From DATIXD01 sp035518875 (GTDB lineage Bacteria > Pseudomonadota > Gammaproteobacteria > Methylococcales > Methylococcaceae): a DNA stretch of 15,369 bases. Made by a program: the position numbers and the translations under genes. The notes beneath the pieces were generated by a model. It had not been told where the DNA came from, ran no database searches, and worked only from the letters and a program-made list of their open reading frames with translations. Positions 1 through 7,762 of this stretch are shown in pieces; position 1 is the first letter of the stretch, and each line of letters begins with the position of its first letter. The DNA is taken from the NCBI GenBank assembly GCA_035518875.1, contig DATIXD010000030.1, positions 1-15,369 of the forward strand, given 5' to 3'.

Positions 1-1
1 T

Positions 2-46
2 TGGCGGAACCCGCGCCATAGCTGGCGCCCGGCGAGTGCCGGATAA
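2..46 (+). pseudogene. tnpB: IS66 TnpB (Orf2) C-terminal fragment
   Basis: Reading from base 2 gives WRNPRHSWRPASAG followed by TAA, which resembles the conserved C-terminus of IS66-family TnpB proteins, the small accessory protein encoded just upstream of the TnpC transposase. The rest of the gene lies outside the window. The next gene, tnpC, starts about 60 bases further on in the normal IS66 order, which supports the call. The fragment is too short to say whether the gene was intact. Confidence 0.65.
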
Positions 47-105
47 TGTTGCGCGGGGCGATTTTATAGAAGCCAACGGCCAGGATTTATGATTCTATCC
101 TGGTC

Positions 106-1013
106 ATGGACGCTGACCTTGCCGCCCTGCCGGACGACATCAGCTGCGCTGAAGGCGGCGCTTCTGACTGAGCGCAGCAAGATGCAGGAGGTGGCCGCAG
201 AGCTCGCGGTAGCGCGCGCCAAGGCGTCGGAAGATCTGGCCTTGATCGCGCATCAGAAGCTGCGGATCGCCAAGCTTGAGCGCCAGATATGCGGCCCGCG
301 GTCAGAGCGGTCGTCGTTGCTGATCGAGCAGATGGCGCTGGAGTTCGAGGAGCTGGAGGCCAGCGCCACCGAAGACGAATTGGCTGCCGAGATCGCCGTC
401 GCCAAGGTCACGTCGGTCGCGGGGTTTACCCGCCAGCGCCCTGAGCGCAACAGCTTCCCCGAACATCTCCCGCGCGAGCGCGTCGTCATCGCCCCGCCCG
501 CGTCTTGCACCTGTTGCGGCGGCACGCGGCTGCGCAAGATGGGCGAGGATGTCACCAAAACCCTGAAATCGATCCCCCGCCAATGGAAGGTGATCGAGAC
601 CGTGCGGAAGAAATTCACCTGCCGGGATTGCGAGAAGATCAGCCAGTCACCGGCCCCCTTCCATGTGATCCCGCGAGGTTGGGCCGGGCCAAGCCTGCTG
701 GCTATGATCCTGTTTGAGAAATTCGGCCAGCATTAGCCCCTGAACCGCCAGGCGGAGCGCTACGCGCGCGAGGGCGTGTCGATCAGCCTCTCGACCATGG
801 CCGACGCCGTGGGGGCGGCCTGCGCGGCGCTGGCGCCGTTGAGCCGGCTGCTTGAGACCCATGTTCTGGCAGCAGAGCGCCTGCATGGCGACGACACCAC
901 CGTGCCGGCTCTGGCCAAGGGCAAGACCGACACTGGCCGATGCTCGGTCTATGTGCGCGATGACCGGCCCATCGGGGGCGCGGCACCGCCGGCAGCGATG
1001 TTTTATTACTCCC
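106..1013 (+). pseudogene. tnpC: IS66 family TnpC transposase, decayed and truncated
   Basis: The natural start is probably the ATG at 106 (MDADLAALPDDI). A one-base frameshift at about 130-145 moves the rest into the frame that reads SAALKAALLTERSKMQEVAAEL. The body shows the IS66 transposase plan: an N-terminal coiled coil (AELAVARAKASEDLALIAHQKLRIAKLERQ, described here in part), the GPRSER motif, a zinc-binding-like CTCCGG...CRDC region at about 505-645, and then FGQH. A CAG to TAG change at 734-736 stops translation; the same frame continues as PLNRQAERYAREGVSISLST, then LHGDDTTVPALAKGKTDTGR and FYYSR. Homology ends near 1013, where an unrelated transposase tail begins. The gene therefore carries a frameshift, a nonsense codon and a 3' truncation, and cannot make active transposase. 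Confidence 0.88.
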
Positions 1014-1443
1014 GTCAGCGGTGGTGAATGCGCCTATTTCACCACCTGGTGCCCGCACGGCACGTCGATCGACACTCTGGTCCGCGTGGAAGGAACACGT
1101 TGGCGGATTGAGGAAGGTTTCGAGACGGCCAAGAACGAACTCGGCCTCGACCATAATGAAACCCGCTCCTGGCATGGCTGGCATCGCCATGTCTCACTCG
1201 CCATGCTCGCCTACGCCATTATGGCCGCTGTCCGCTATCGTGCCAATACCATCACACCGAAAAAACGAAGTCCAGGACAGGAAAGAACTCATCCGATGGC
1301 CCGTCCACGAAATCCGCCGTCTCACCATGAAGCTCGCTCAGCGCCAACTGCCCGTCGCGCGTATCCTGAAATGGTCAACATTCAGAAGGGCCCAGCAAGC
1401 CGCAGCCAGAAATGCCCACCTTAAATCAAAAATGCAACTGTAG
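1014..1443 (+). pseudogene. IS701-type transposase C-terminal remnant
   Basis: From 1014 the frame reads ECAYFTTWCPHGTSIDTLVRV, then a TRWRIEEGFETAKNELGLDH block and SWHGWHRHVSLAMLAYAIM. This W-x-IEE-x-F ... K-x-x-x-GLD ... GWHRH pattern is typical of the C-terminal part of IS701-family DDE transposases, and the Glu-rich block probably holds the last acidic catalytic residue. Near 1260 the reading frame slips: the remainder (KELIRWPVHEIRRL, then FRRAQQAAARNAHLKSKMQL and TAG at 1441-1443) lies in another frame but keeps the family's terminal sequence. The N-terminal two thirds are missing and the fragment abuts IS66 sequence directly. Confidence 0.75.
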
Positions 1444-1463
1444 CGCTAGCAAAGAAACGGTAA

Positions 1464-2261
1464 TCATTCAGGGACGCAACCTGTTATAAAGGGAGGGCCC
1501 TCATCTTTAGTCGTTCCCAGAGGTCGGTGTCCAACCATCGAGAAGTTACACACTCTCATTTTTGCGTTATCCATAATGCGCCAGCCCAAATGATGTAGTT
1601 TGTCGGCAAACCCAACCGTTCCGACCGCGTGTCTTTGATCCCCTATGCTAGATGGAATATGTCTCTCGATAATTGGAAATGGAAATAGGCTGTAACTTCC
1701 GAGGCCATGCTCCCAATAGCGCGCCAAAATCCAATCAACCGGCGACGATACGGAGCGGTAATTCAACAGCCGAGTCGCGGCAGCCTTCGTCAACATATAA
1801 CCCTGCGTCCCGAACACTGTACCGGTCGTCCTAATAAGGTGATAGTGTGCCGACAAAAATCTGAACTTTGCAATGTTCCATTTAACAGGATGTGTAGTGA
1901 AGAGTCGAAGATAGTTAATTCCATAGTCCGATATGCGGCATTTTTCCAATACGTTGATGACGTTCCAATCGATGATTATATCATCTTCCATTATTATGGC
2001 TTGATCGTATTCTTTAGAATTTGCGAGCCACTCCCAGCATTTGAAATGGCTAGTATAACATCCTATTTCACCAACAGAAAGTTCGCGTCCGAACCGCCTT
2101 TTGGCATCTTTCGCGCTATATCGTAACGGTTCAACGATGGATTTGTAGGCAGGAAAAAAATTCTGTGTGATATTGCGCCCATGGGCTTCTCGAGTGAGAT
2201 CGGCACGTCGTTGCGTGGACTCATCCATGCTAATAATTTTAATTCCGGTAGCTGCCGTCAT
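1464..2261 (-). CDS. Glycosyltransferase family 25 (LPS/surface glycan biosynthesis)
   Basis: The 265-residue protein fits the GT25 family (lipooligosaccharide beta-galactosyltransferase type), cytoplasmic enzymes that add a sugar from a nucleotide sugar to a growing surface glycan. Visible signatures are ELSVGEIGCYTSH at residues 60-72, the acidic IIMEDD at 89-94 (probable metal and donor binding), TQGYMLTKAAA at 152-162 and SPVDW at 173-177. The length is normal for a single-domain GT25 enzyme, and the frame is open from ATG to TGA with no sign of damage. A purine-rich GAGGAAAATGAGAAA lies just upstream, so the ATG at 2261 is reasonable, though the best Shine-Dalgarno match is about 13 bases away. 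The gene stands alone between IS701 and IS1380 relics and looks more AT-rich than the central operon, suggesting separate acquisition. The exact sugar linkage cannot be read from the sequence. Confidence 0.88.
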   Translation of the reverse strand: MTAATGIKIISMDESTQRRADLTREAHGRNITQNFFPAYKSIVEPLRYSAKDAKRRFGRELSVGEIGCYTSHFKCWEWLANSKEYDQAIIMEDDIIIDWNVINVLEKCRISDYGINYLRLFTTHPVKWNIAKFRFLSAHYHLIRTTGTVFGTQGYMLTKAAATRLLNYRSVSSPVDWILARYWEHGLGSYSLFPFPIIERHIPSSIGDQRHAVGTVGFADKLHHLGWRIMDNAKMRVCNFSMVGHRPLGTTKDEGPPFITGCVPE

Positions 2262-2504
2262 GATTTCTCATTTTCCTCTAAGCCGACATTTCCCAGATGA
2301 GCGGCCGATCCGCTCCCCATGAAGAAGAAATAGCCGCATTTTGACGGTATGAAAATGGCGAATCAGTCATTTTTCGTCTCGCCCAAGGTTATTGTCCTAC
2401 TTTTTGTTGTGATTTGGGTTTAACGACGCCTTTCAGCTAGTATTGCTGGGCAATAAGCGCACTTCGCCAGTTGGTGGTTACAATTTCTGGAGCCTGAAGT
2501 AGGG
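2262..2504. other. Intergenic stretch upstream of the GT25 gene
   Basis: No coding frame, RNA gene or clear hairpin was recognised here. It is AT-rich, ends at the IS1380 relic, and must hold the promoter of the minus-strand GT25 gene if that gene is expressed on its own. No convincing -35/-10 pair could be picked by eye. Confidence 0.4.
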
Positions 2505-2612
2505 CTAATATGAGCTGGCCCTCCGGTGCCGAAGGTTATCTGCCATCTGGAAGGTGGTGTAGCGGGCATGCGAGATGGCTTTTCCGCCGATTTGTATGAG
2601 CTTTCTGGTCTC
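2505..2612 (-). pseudogene. IS1380 transposase, C-terminal fragment
   Basis: Reading the minus strand from 2612 gives ETRKLIQIGGKAISHARYTT then FQMAD, closely following the KLIKIGAKVVSHARY-FQMAEV block near the C-terminus of IS1380-family transposases. After FQMAD the match is lost and the frame ends at a TAG at 2505-2507. It is on the same strand as the larger IS1380 piece at 2855-3490 and in the right order, so the two are most likely parts of one element separated by an inserted IS21 fragment and by loss of the middle of the gene. Confidence 0.65.
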
Positions 2613-2853
2613 GCGGCGCTAGGAGCGGGGGGCGATACTGATCACCGCCAACCGCTCGGCCGGGGAATGGGGCGGCATGTTTGGTGATCCGGTGGTCGCC
2701 ACCGCTGTCCTGGACCGCCTGCTGCACCACTCCACGGTGATCGCCATCCCTGGGGACAGCTACTGGTTCCTCTCGACACAACAGAAACCGCGCCGCAATG
2801 AAAGGGGTCGGTTCTTCAGTTCGCCCAGGGGGGACAATCCGCGATTCGCTTGA
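2590..2853 (+). pseudogene. istB: IS21 family IstB, C-terminal fragment
   Basis: The plus strand encodes the end of an IstB AAA+ helper of IS21 transposition: ADLYEL, then (after a one-base slip) LVSRR, a stop TAG where the family has Tyr, ERGAILITANRSAGEWGGMF, GDPVVATAVLDRLLHHSTV and IAIPGDSYWF. The frame runs on to TGA at 2851-2853, but recognisable homology fades near 2790. The ATPase core (Walker A and B) is absent. A frameshift at about 2600 and the nonsense codon show it is dead. Its sequence differs from the istB relic at the right edge of the window, so they come from two different IS21-type elements. Confidence 0.72.
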
Positions 2854-2854
2854 T

Positions 2855-3490
2855 GGCATCGGCACTATGGACGTTCCCGGAACGGAGCATGCACGGTTCA
2901 AGATCACCGAACCGGTTGAACACGAAAAGCAGATGATAGCAGGTGCATTCGAAATGGCCATTGTAGGCAGTACCCTTCTGATCGCCACGGGTCGGGCTGA
3001 CGCTGCTGTCATATCCAGCACCACGATTTTGGTAAGGCGAGCGGAACGCCCAACATCTATCCACCGTCCCGACAAATCTGTTAGGGCCGACAGATTTTCA
3101 TTCTGGCTCAAAACCTCCGTTTCAAACCGTGCCATCTGGCTGGTGGAAGCGGCATGGTTTGCAACAGCGCGACCTCCAACGATTCAGCGCATCGCCGGAT
3201 CGTTTTCCGGGCAGTCCGCGTCATTGCCATCTTCGTACCCAGCCACACGCCCAAACAGTGATTCTCGGAAATGACCGATGAGGGAATGGCGACCATGTCT
3301 TACCGGTTCGAACATCCGATAGCGCAGCGACGGCAATCTCGGACAGGCCCAGTGCGTCGTCGAGGTCTCGGAATGGAAGAAGACCAGCATCATAGGTGAT
3401 GCGGGAACCGTGGAATTCGAGCTTCAAGCGGCGGTCAAACCCAACCCGAATATCACTCAAATCTGTTTCACCCGACGGCAATTCCATCAA
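2855..3490 (-). pseudogene. IS1380 family transposase, N-terminal and central part
   Basis: Three minus-strand frames have to be joined to read it. From about 3490: GFDRRLKLEFHGSRITYDAG, LLPFRDLDDALGL and DVRTGK; after a slip near 3300, SLIGHFRESLFGRVAGYEDG and NDPAMR; then TGA at 3183-3185 where the family has Trp; then VGGRAVANHAASTSQMARFE and LSALTDLSGRWID; after another slip near 3010, DSSVSPTRGDQKGTAYNGHF, CTCYHLLFVFNRFGDLEP and GNVHSAD. This follows the IS1380 transposase order closely. At least two frameshifts and one nonsense codon make it inactive. Homology ends after NVHSAD at about 2855, where the IS21 fragment begins. Confidence 0.8.
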
Positions 3491-3592
3491 ACCGCGCCAA
3501 AATGATAGCTATCGATCGGATTCATAACGATTATTCAGCCGAACACTGCACTAAATTATGCCGCTACCTCGGAAATACGGGCTTATGCTCAC

Positions 3593-4945
3593 TTATCGTA
3601 GGAGGACTGAGTCTTCGTAGATAAGTCTTCCATCCAACTCCAAAAACTCAATGGAAACGCCGCCCGGAACGCCGGTCTGAACCATATGCCAAGCCGGTGG
3701 GAAGCGTGTGCTCATCGGCCCCGTGAATGTAAGGGGTAATATTTGGGTGACCAGCCGAAAGTCCGTCTTCCCAAAAAAATGCTCTCTCCACGCCGCGTCA
3801 ACCCCGCCCAATGAGAGCCCCCAGCTCGCAAAGTCGAAAGGTGCCCAACCATATCCGTCTATCCACGCCTCTGCCCAAAAATGATTGGTCGGGGCAAGAC
3901 GATATAGGACGTTACCACTGACCATTCGGGCTGGAATTCCTCGCGCCCTGCACAATGAGACGAACAAAGCAGATCCAAGCTGACAATCATACCATTTGTG
4001 ATTCAACACCCAGTCACACGCTTCTTCGGCGGGCACTTGATCGTAATGTATTGCGCCGCACCAGAGATGGTCCATCATGTATGCCCAAAAGGATCGCAAT
4101 ATGTCCCAGGGCTTATCTATCGTACCCGCCAGCGCGTCGGCCAGATCCTGAATCCGGGATGACACGCGTATGAGCCCCTCGGCTGGCCGGCGATAAATCT
4201 CTTCCTCGGCTGGCGTGAGCTGTTTCAGGTTTGAACACGCCGGGGCTGCAGTACAATTTAAGTTCACGCCGATCTCGACGGCCTGCGTGGCTGGCGTTTT
4301 CAGCCTAACTTCCATTCGTCCCGCGTCAAAGCTCACCATGGCTGATAAGGAGGGTGCAACGACCGGACTCATCGTGAGGTCGGTGACATATGCACAATCC
4401 AGGGGCACAGGAAGACGTAATCGCACCCGGTCGCCAGGTTCGAACTGCTGCAGGTCGAAACGCCTGTGCAACGTAAGGTGGAGCTGCTTCGTCAAATCGG
4501 TTTGAGCGTGTTCTACGACAAGCGCTCGCCCCGTATTGACATAATGATCCGCCCAGAACCGGTCGAGACCGAGGCGGCCAGTCCAAATCAAAAAATTCAC
4601 CACTTCCACGGGATCGAAATATCGCCGCCCATCACCATCGCGTTGAAACCCAAGGCCTAGATCGATCCATCTTTCTAACGCTGATCTAGTCTGAGTGATG
4701 GCTTCGACGCACCCGCCAAGCTCCAATTCGAAGGCCCATCCGGCTAGCAACAATATGTCGATCACCCGCGCTTCTGGTATTGTCCGATAGCGATCGGAAA
4801 CCAGAATGCCAAGGCTATCAATAGGACTGGCGCGCCTCTCGATAAACGTAAATTGTTTCATGAACGGAGCATAACGCGACCGTCGTTGCGATGTAAAACT
4901 AATTGTAATGCGCCGAACAACATGATAGCAATCAGGGACTCGCAT
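3593..4945 (-). CDS. Transglutaminase-like cysteine protein
   Basis: The protein has 450 residues. The C-terminal part carries a transglutaminase-like (papain-fold) core with all three catalytic residues in place: Cys321 in WYDCQLGSALFVSLCRARGI, His355 in TNHFWAEAWIDG and Asp371 in GWAPFDFASW. Residues about 153-232 (LHLTLHRRFDL ... RVRLRLPVPLD) look like the beta-rich domain that precedes the core in many bacterial members. The first 150 residues are not recognised. Such proteins act as peptidases, amidases or acyl-transferring enzymes; no signal peptide is evident, so a cytoplasmic location is likely. The ATG at 4945 has a distant GAAGG; an alternative ATG at residue 29 (MKQFTFIERR) would also keep the whole core. 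The gene is divergent from the SGNH/GT/E1 operon starting 68 bases away, so it may share its control and take part in the same pathway. The actual substrate is unknown. Confidence 0.8.
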   Translation of the reverse strand: MRVPDCYHVVRRITISFTSQRRSRYAPFMKQFTFIERRASPIDSLGILVSDRYRTIPEARVIDILLLAGWAFELELGGCVEAITQTRSALERWIDLGLGFQRDGDGRRYFDPVEVVNFLIWTGRLGLDRFWADHYVNTGRALVVEHAQTDLTKQLHLTLHRRFDLQQFEPGDRVRLRLPVPLDCAYVTDLTMSPVVAPSLSAMVSFDAGRMEVRLKTPATQAVEIGVNLNCTAAPACSNLKQLTPAEEEIYRRPAEGLIRVSSRIQDLADALAGTIDKPWDILRSFWAYMMDHLWCGAIHYDQVPAEEACDWVLNHKWYDCQLGSALFVSLCRARGIPARMVSGNVLYRLAPTNHFWAEAWIDGYGWAPFDFASWGLSLGGVDAAWREHFFGKTDFRLVTQILPLTFTGPMSTRFPPAWHMVQTGVPGGVSIEFLELDGRLIYEDSVLLR

Positions 4946-5013
4946 AAACGCTACGAACCTTCACTGCTGGGGACTGCCTCTCGTTTGCCATTCGGAACCG
5001 TTAGGACGATGTA
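4946..5013. promoter_or_regulatory. Divergent promoter region between transglutaminase gene and operon
   Basis: These 68 bases separate two divergently read genes and should contain both start sites and any operator. An AGGA 7 bases before the ATG at 5014 is a good ribosome binding site for the plus-strand gene. A TTGCCA at about 4985 resembles a -35 box, but a matching -10 would fall on the ribosome binding site, so no promoter is assigned with confidence. Confidence 0.35.
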
Positions 5014-5826
5014 ATGCCGCGTCTTACTTTGTTTGCAAAGGGCAATGTAGATCTCCATGATACGCTTCATTCTTGTAGGGTGGGTGGGGAGATGCTCTGG
5101 AACGGAATTAATGAAATTCTGAGGGAAAGCCATCCCGATACGCTGATCAGGATTCGGCACGAAACCTGCACCCGTTCAGATGCTTTGCTGGAGGCCACGG
5201 GTGTCCCGCCCGCCGAACTATCTGAGCTTAATTTATCTCTTGGTATGTATCCGGCGACGTCGCAGTTCAGCACTGCTGTGTTTGAAACCACTGCAGACAT
5301 CATCGCGCTATCTATGCAGCCTGATGTAACAACTGGCTTGGTCCGTCATCAGGCGGGTGGATTTCTTCTTTACCCTTACGGTCTGCATAGCTGGTCAGAT
5401 CCGGAAAAAACGTGGCTTGAAAAAAATTGTATCCGCACCGCACCTTTGACATGTCATGAAATGGTCAGCAATTTCATCGCGATAATAGAGCGAATTCGCC
5501 AGATAACAGACGCACCAATTCTTGTATTCAATATGTCCCCCATCATTCCGGGCGAGACCATCCACTGCTTTCAAGGTCTTGGCGAGGCGTTTTCCACGCG
5601 CGTGCGACGATTTAACCTTGGTTTAATTGAGGTGTCCGACGTAACGGGGGTGTCTATCATCGATGTCGATACGATCATTGCGCGGGTCGGCGCTGATGCC
5701 CATAAGCTTGATGCCGTTCACCTGATGCCCACGGGGTACCGGCTTATCGCCGAAGAGGTCGTGAGAGTGTTGACCGATCTTGGCATTCTCGAGGCCAAGT
5801 CGGAGGTCGCATGCGCGGCAGCGTGA
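5014..5826 (+). CDS. SGNH-hydrolase-like protein 1 (possible O-acyltransferase/esterase)
   Basis: This 270-residue protein is read as a divergent SGNH/GDSL-type protein. The C-terminal block is the best evidence: SIIDVDTIIARVGADAHKLD (214-233), then AVHLMPTGYRLIAEEVVRVL, where Asp233 and His236 fit the D-x-x-H of block V. Near the N-terminus, FAKGNVDLHDTLHS (residues 7-20) occupies the position of the GDSL block but lacks a plain GDS. FNMSPIIPGE (172-181) follows a hydrophobic strand (APILVFN). SGNH proteins hydrolyse esters or move acyl groups on sugars. There is no signal peptide or membrane segment, so it is probably cytoplasmic. An AGGA 7 bases upstream supports the ATG. It is the first gene of a six-gene operon and overlaps the next gene by 16 bases. 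Two further genes here share its C-terminal motif. The fold assignment rests on motif reading only. Confidence 0.6.
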   Translation: MPRLTLFAKGNVDLHDTLHSCRVGGEMLWNGINEILRESHPDTLIRIRHETCTRSDALLEATGVPPAELSELNLSLGMYPATSQFSTAVFETTADIIALSMQPDVTTGLVRHQAGGFLLYPYGLHSWSDPEKTWLEKNCIRTAPLTCHEMVSNFIAIIERIRQITDAPILVFNMSPIIPGETIHCFQGLGEAFSTRVRRFNLGLIEVSDVTGVSIIDVDTIIARVGADAHKLDAVHLMPTGYRLIAEEVVRVLTDLGILEAKSEVACAAA

Positions 5827-6854
5827 TTGTTCGATCCAAAGATGAGGCAGATCGTTTGCGTCTGACTCTCGCCTCCCTGATCCAACAGACCGAAAAGGCC
5901 GAGATCATCGTGGTCAATGATGGGTCGAGGGATCATACGCGGGCCGTGATAGAGGAGGCGGCGGAGAATTTTTCTATCATCAGCATTGACAATGCAGAGC
6001 CGCTTGGCCGTTCAGCAGCAGCCAATGTCGGCGCCCGACGCGCTTCGGGTGATATTCTAATCTTTCTCGATGGTGACACACTTGCAGCGCCTAACTTCGT
6101 CGCCGCTCATCTCGCAACCCATCGAAGCGCCGTGCGCGGGGGGCAACGGCTCGTTGGCCGTGGTGAAACATACCATTTGCGCTGTACCCGCTTTTTTGCA
6201 GACCCGGAAACCGGGACGCCGCAGCCGGGCCACGAAGCCCGTGTGGCATGCCTGAAGGAAGCTGAGCTTTCGCGTATGCGCGTAACCCAAAACGATATCA
6301 CCGAGCGTTTCGCGACGATTGATGAGCGGGCGAGCCCCGGCATTTATCCGGGCGTGGGGCCACGCCTGCTCTATGAAATGGAGATGAACGCATTGCGGGC
6401 GTATCCGGACTGCGAGGTTCTCTGGGCGGCTGCTTCGGGTGCTAATCAATCTGTTTGTCGGGAGGCGTTTCTGACAGCAGGTGGATTCGACGTTTTGTTG
6501 ACCATCAATGAGCACCGAGAACTGGCGTTGCGTCTGTGCCGGGCGGGATTGCGAATGGTGCCCGTATCTGCCAGGACCTATCACCTGACACATCGTACCG
6601 GCTGGCGCGATCCTCTCCTGGACACCTCGTGGGAGACGTTTTTCTACCAGGCGCATCCAATTCCGGCGGTGCCGCTTCTTTCTGTGTTGTGGTCGAGCCT
6701 GGCAGACCCTGTGCCGTTTCCGACCTCTTGTCGTATCGTCTCGCTTCCGGAGCTCTCGGCCGCAGCCCGGCGTTGCGGCTCCACTCTCGGGATTGAAAAT
6801 GTCCGTGAAGCACATTTCCGCTTCTGCGAAATGGCGACGGGTGACGCATCATGA
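5811..6854 (+). CDS. Family 2 glycosyltransferase
   Basis: The 347-residue protein has a GT-A fold glycosyltransferase signature: IIVVNDGSRDHT at residues 32-43 for nucleotide-sugar binding, FLDGDT at 85-90 with the DXD metal site (87-89), and, in the second half, AAASGANQSVCREAFLTAGG leading into FDVLLTINEHREL (226-238). This GGFD ... NEHREL arrangement, close to ED-x-EL of many polymerising GT2 enzymes (galactosyltransferase C-terminal type), should hold the acceptor-side catalytic residue. It acts in the cytoplasm and transfers one sugar to a glycan intermediate. The start overlaps the end of the SGNH-like gene by 16 bases, with GGAGG shortly before the ATG, and the stop overlaps the next gene by 4 bases, so it is translationally coupled on both sides. 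The region after residue 250 is not recognised in detail. Confidence 0.88.
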   Translation: MRGSVIVRSKDEADRLRLTLASLIQQTEKAEIIVVNDGSRDHTRAVIEEAAENFSIISIDNAEPLGRSAAANVGARRASGDILIFLDGDTLAAPNFVAAHLATHRSAVRGGQRLVGRGETYHLRCTRFFADPETGTPQPGHEARVACLKEAELSRMRVTQNDITERFATIDERASPGIYPGVGPRLLYEMEMNALRAYPDCEVLWAAASGANQSVCREAFLTAGGFDVLLTINEHRELALRLCRAGLRMVPVSARTYHLTHRTGWRDPLLDTSWETFFYQAHPIPAVPLLSVLWSSLADPVPFPTSCRIVSLPELSAAARRCGSTLGIENVREAHFRFCEMATGDAS

Positions 6855-7762
6855 CCTCGCCCACACGAATCCCTTTGCACGCTGCGGTTGACGTTTACGA
6901 GCGGCCGGCACTTGAAGCTGCTGCAGCCCTGTTGTCGAAAGAATTGAGTGCCGCGGCAGGATCACAAATTGCGACGGATTGCGTGTTTCTACAGACAACT
7001 GCCGGCATCCAAGCAGGCGGCAACATTGCGATTGCGATAACGTCCCTTTTGCCTGAACTCGAAAATTTAGAGGAGGCATGGCCCGAGGCAGAAAAGCGTC
7101 TGCGTGCCGCTTTCCGCTTGGCGGCCCAACATAGCGATCTTAGACTCTTTGTGATGACGATCTTCAGGCATGTCGCACCGGAGGAATGGGGGGAGAAAAC
7201 AGTGCGGCTGCGTGTCCGCATTGCGCGCCTCAATCTTTTCGCGGCGGAGATTTCGCGTGAGACCGGTTGCAACGTGATCGACATAGATCGCGTTCTTGCG
7301 GATATCGGCGCGCAGGTTCTCCGTACCGATTACCGGTTAGGCGGCCCATATGCCATGGAGGCCGTTGCAACCAATATCGTTCTCACGCTCCTGTCCCTAG
7401 GGCTCGATGAGTACGCTCCCTACGAGATTCAGGAAGCGACGCGTGAAACCATCGCAGCGCAGTGGTTGTCCTGGAAGAACCAGCTGGCGCCGTCGCATGA
7501 GATAATTCATCAGGGCGTCATGTCACTTGGTGTGGGGCGCCGCAAGCAGCGCGTCTCCTTGGTGGTCAACACCGTGCAGGAAAAGCATGTGAGTCGGCTT
7601 CTGCATGGCGTGTTGACGCGGCAGATCAGCCTGCCGGATGCCTTCACAAAACTGGCCCGCGTGATCGAGCGACGCGGTTGGCGCGAGAGCTTCGCCGCCT
7701 TGTTTGGTGGCGCGATAACGCTGTTGCGGGATCGCATTTGGTTCACAAGGTCCCATCAATGA
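6851..7762 (+). CDS. SGNH-like paralogue 2, block V His missing
   Basis: The function of this 303-residue protein is not recognised with certainty. Residues 130-160 (FAAEISRETG, NVIDIDRVLADIGAQVLRTD) match the C-terminal motif of the SGNH-like protein encoded two genes upstream, with the same I-D-I/V-D ... A-x-x-GA spacing. However, the expected D-x-x-H reads D160-YR-L163, so the catalytic His is replaced by Leu, and no Asp-Ser motif stands out in the N-terminal 60 residues. It may be a catalytically dead or altered paralogue with a structural or acceptor-binding role. A C-terminal extension of about 120 residues (from about 180) holds an amphipathic, Arg-rich segment and no domain I recognise. 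Its ATG overlaps the stop of the glycosyltransferase gene (ATGA), and its own stop overlaps the E1-alpha start in the same way, so it is made together with both. Confidence 0.5.
   Translation: MTSPTRIPLHAAVDVYERPALEAAAALLSKELSAAAGSQIATDCVFLQTTAGIQAGGNIAIAITSLLPELENLEEAWPEAEKRLRAAFRLAAQHSDLRLFVMTIFRHVAPEEWGEKTVRLRVRIARLNLFAAEISRETGCNVIDIDRVLADIGAQVLRTDYRLGGPYAMEAVATNIVLTLLSLGLDEYAPYEIQEATRETIAAQWLSWKNQLAPSHEIIHQGVMSLGVGRRKQRVSLVVNTVQEKHVSRLLHGVLTRQISLPDAFTKLARVIERRGWRESFAALFGGAITLLRDRIWFTRSHQ

Noticed and set aside
2798..3274. A 158-codon plus-strand frame
   Set aside because: It is the antisense of IS1380 transposase sequence, which is recognisable on the minus strand.
4985..5013. A TTGCCA and GATGTA promoter pair for the operon
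   Set aside because: The -10 candidate falls on the ribosome binding site and would leave almost no leader.
6057..6815. A 252-codon minus-strand frame
   Set aside because: It lies opposite the family 2 glycosyltransferase, whose motifs are clear, and has no motif itself.
7678..7758. Upstream extension of the E1-alpha gene to an earlier start
   Set aside because: It lies within the preceding gene; the ATG at 7759 forms ATGA with that gene's stop and has an AAGG at good spacing.
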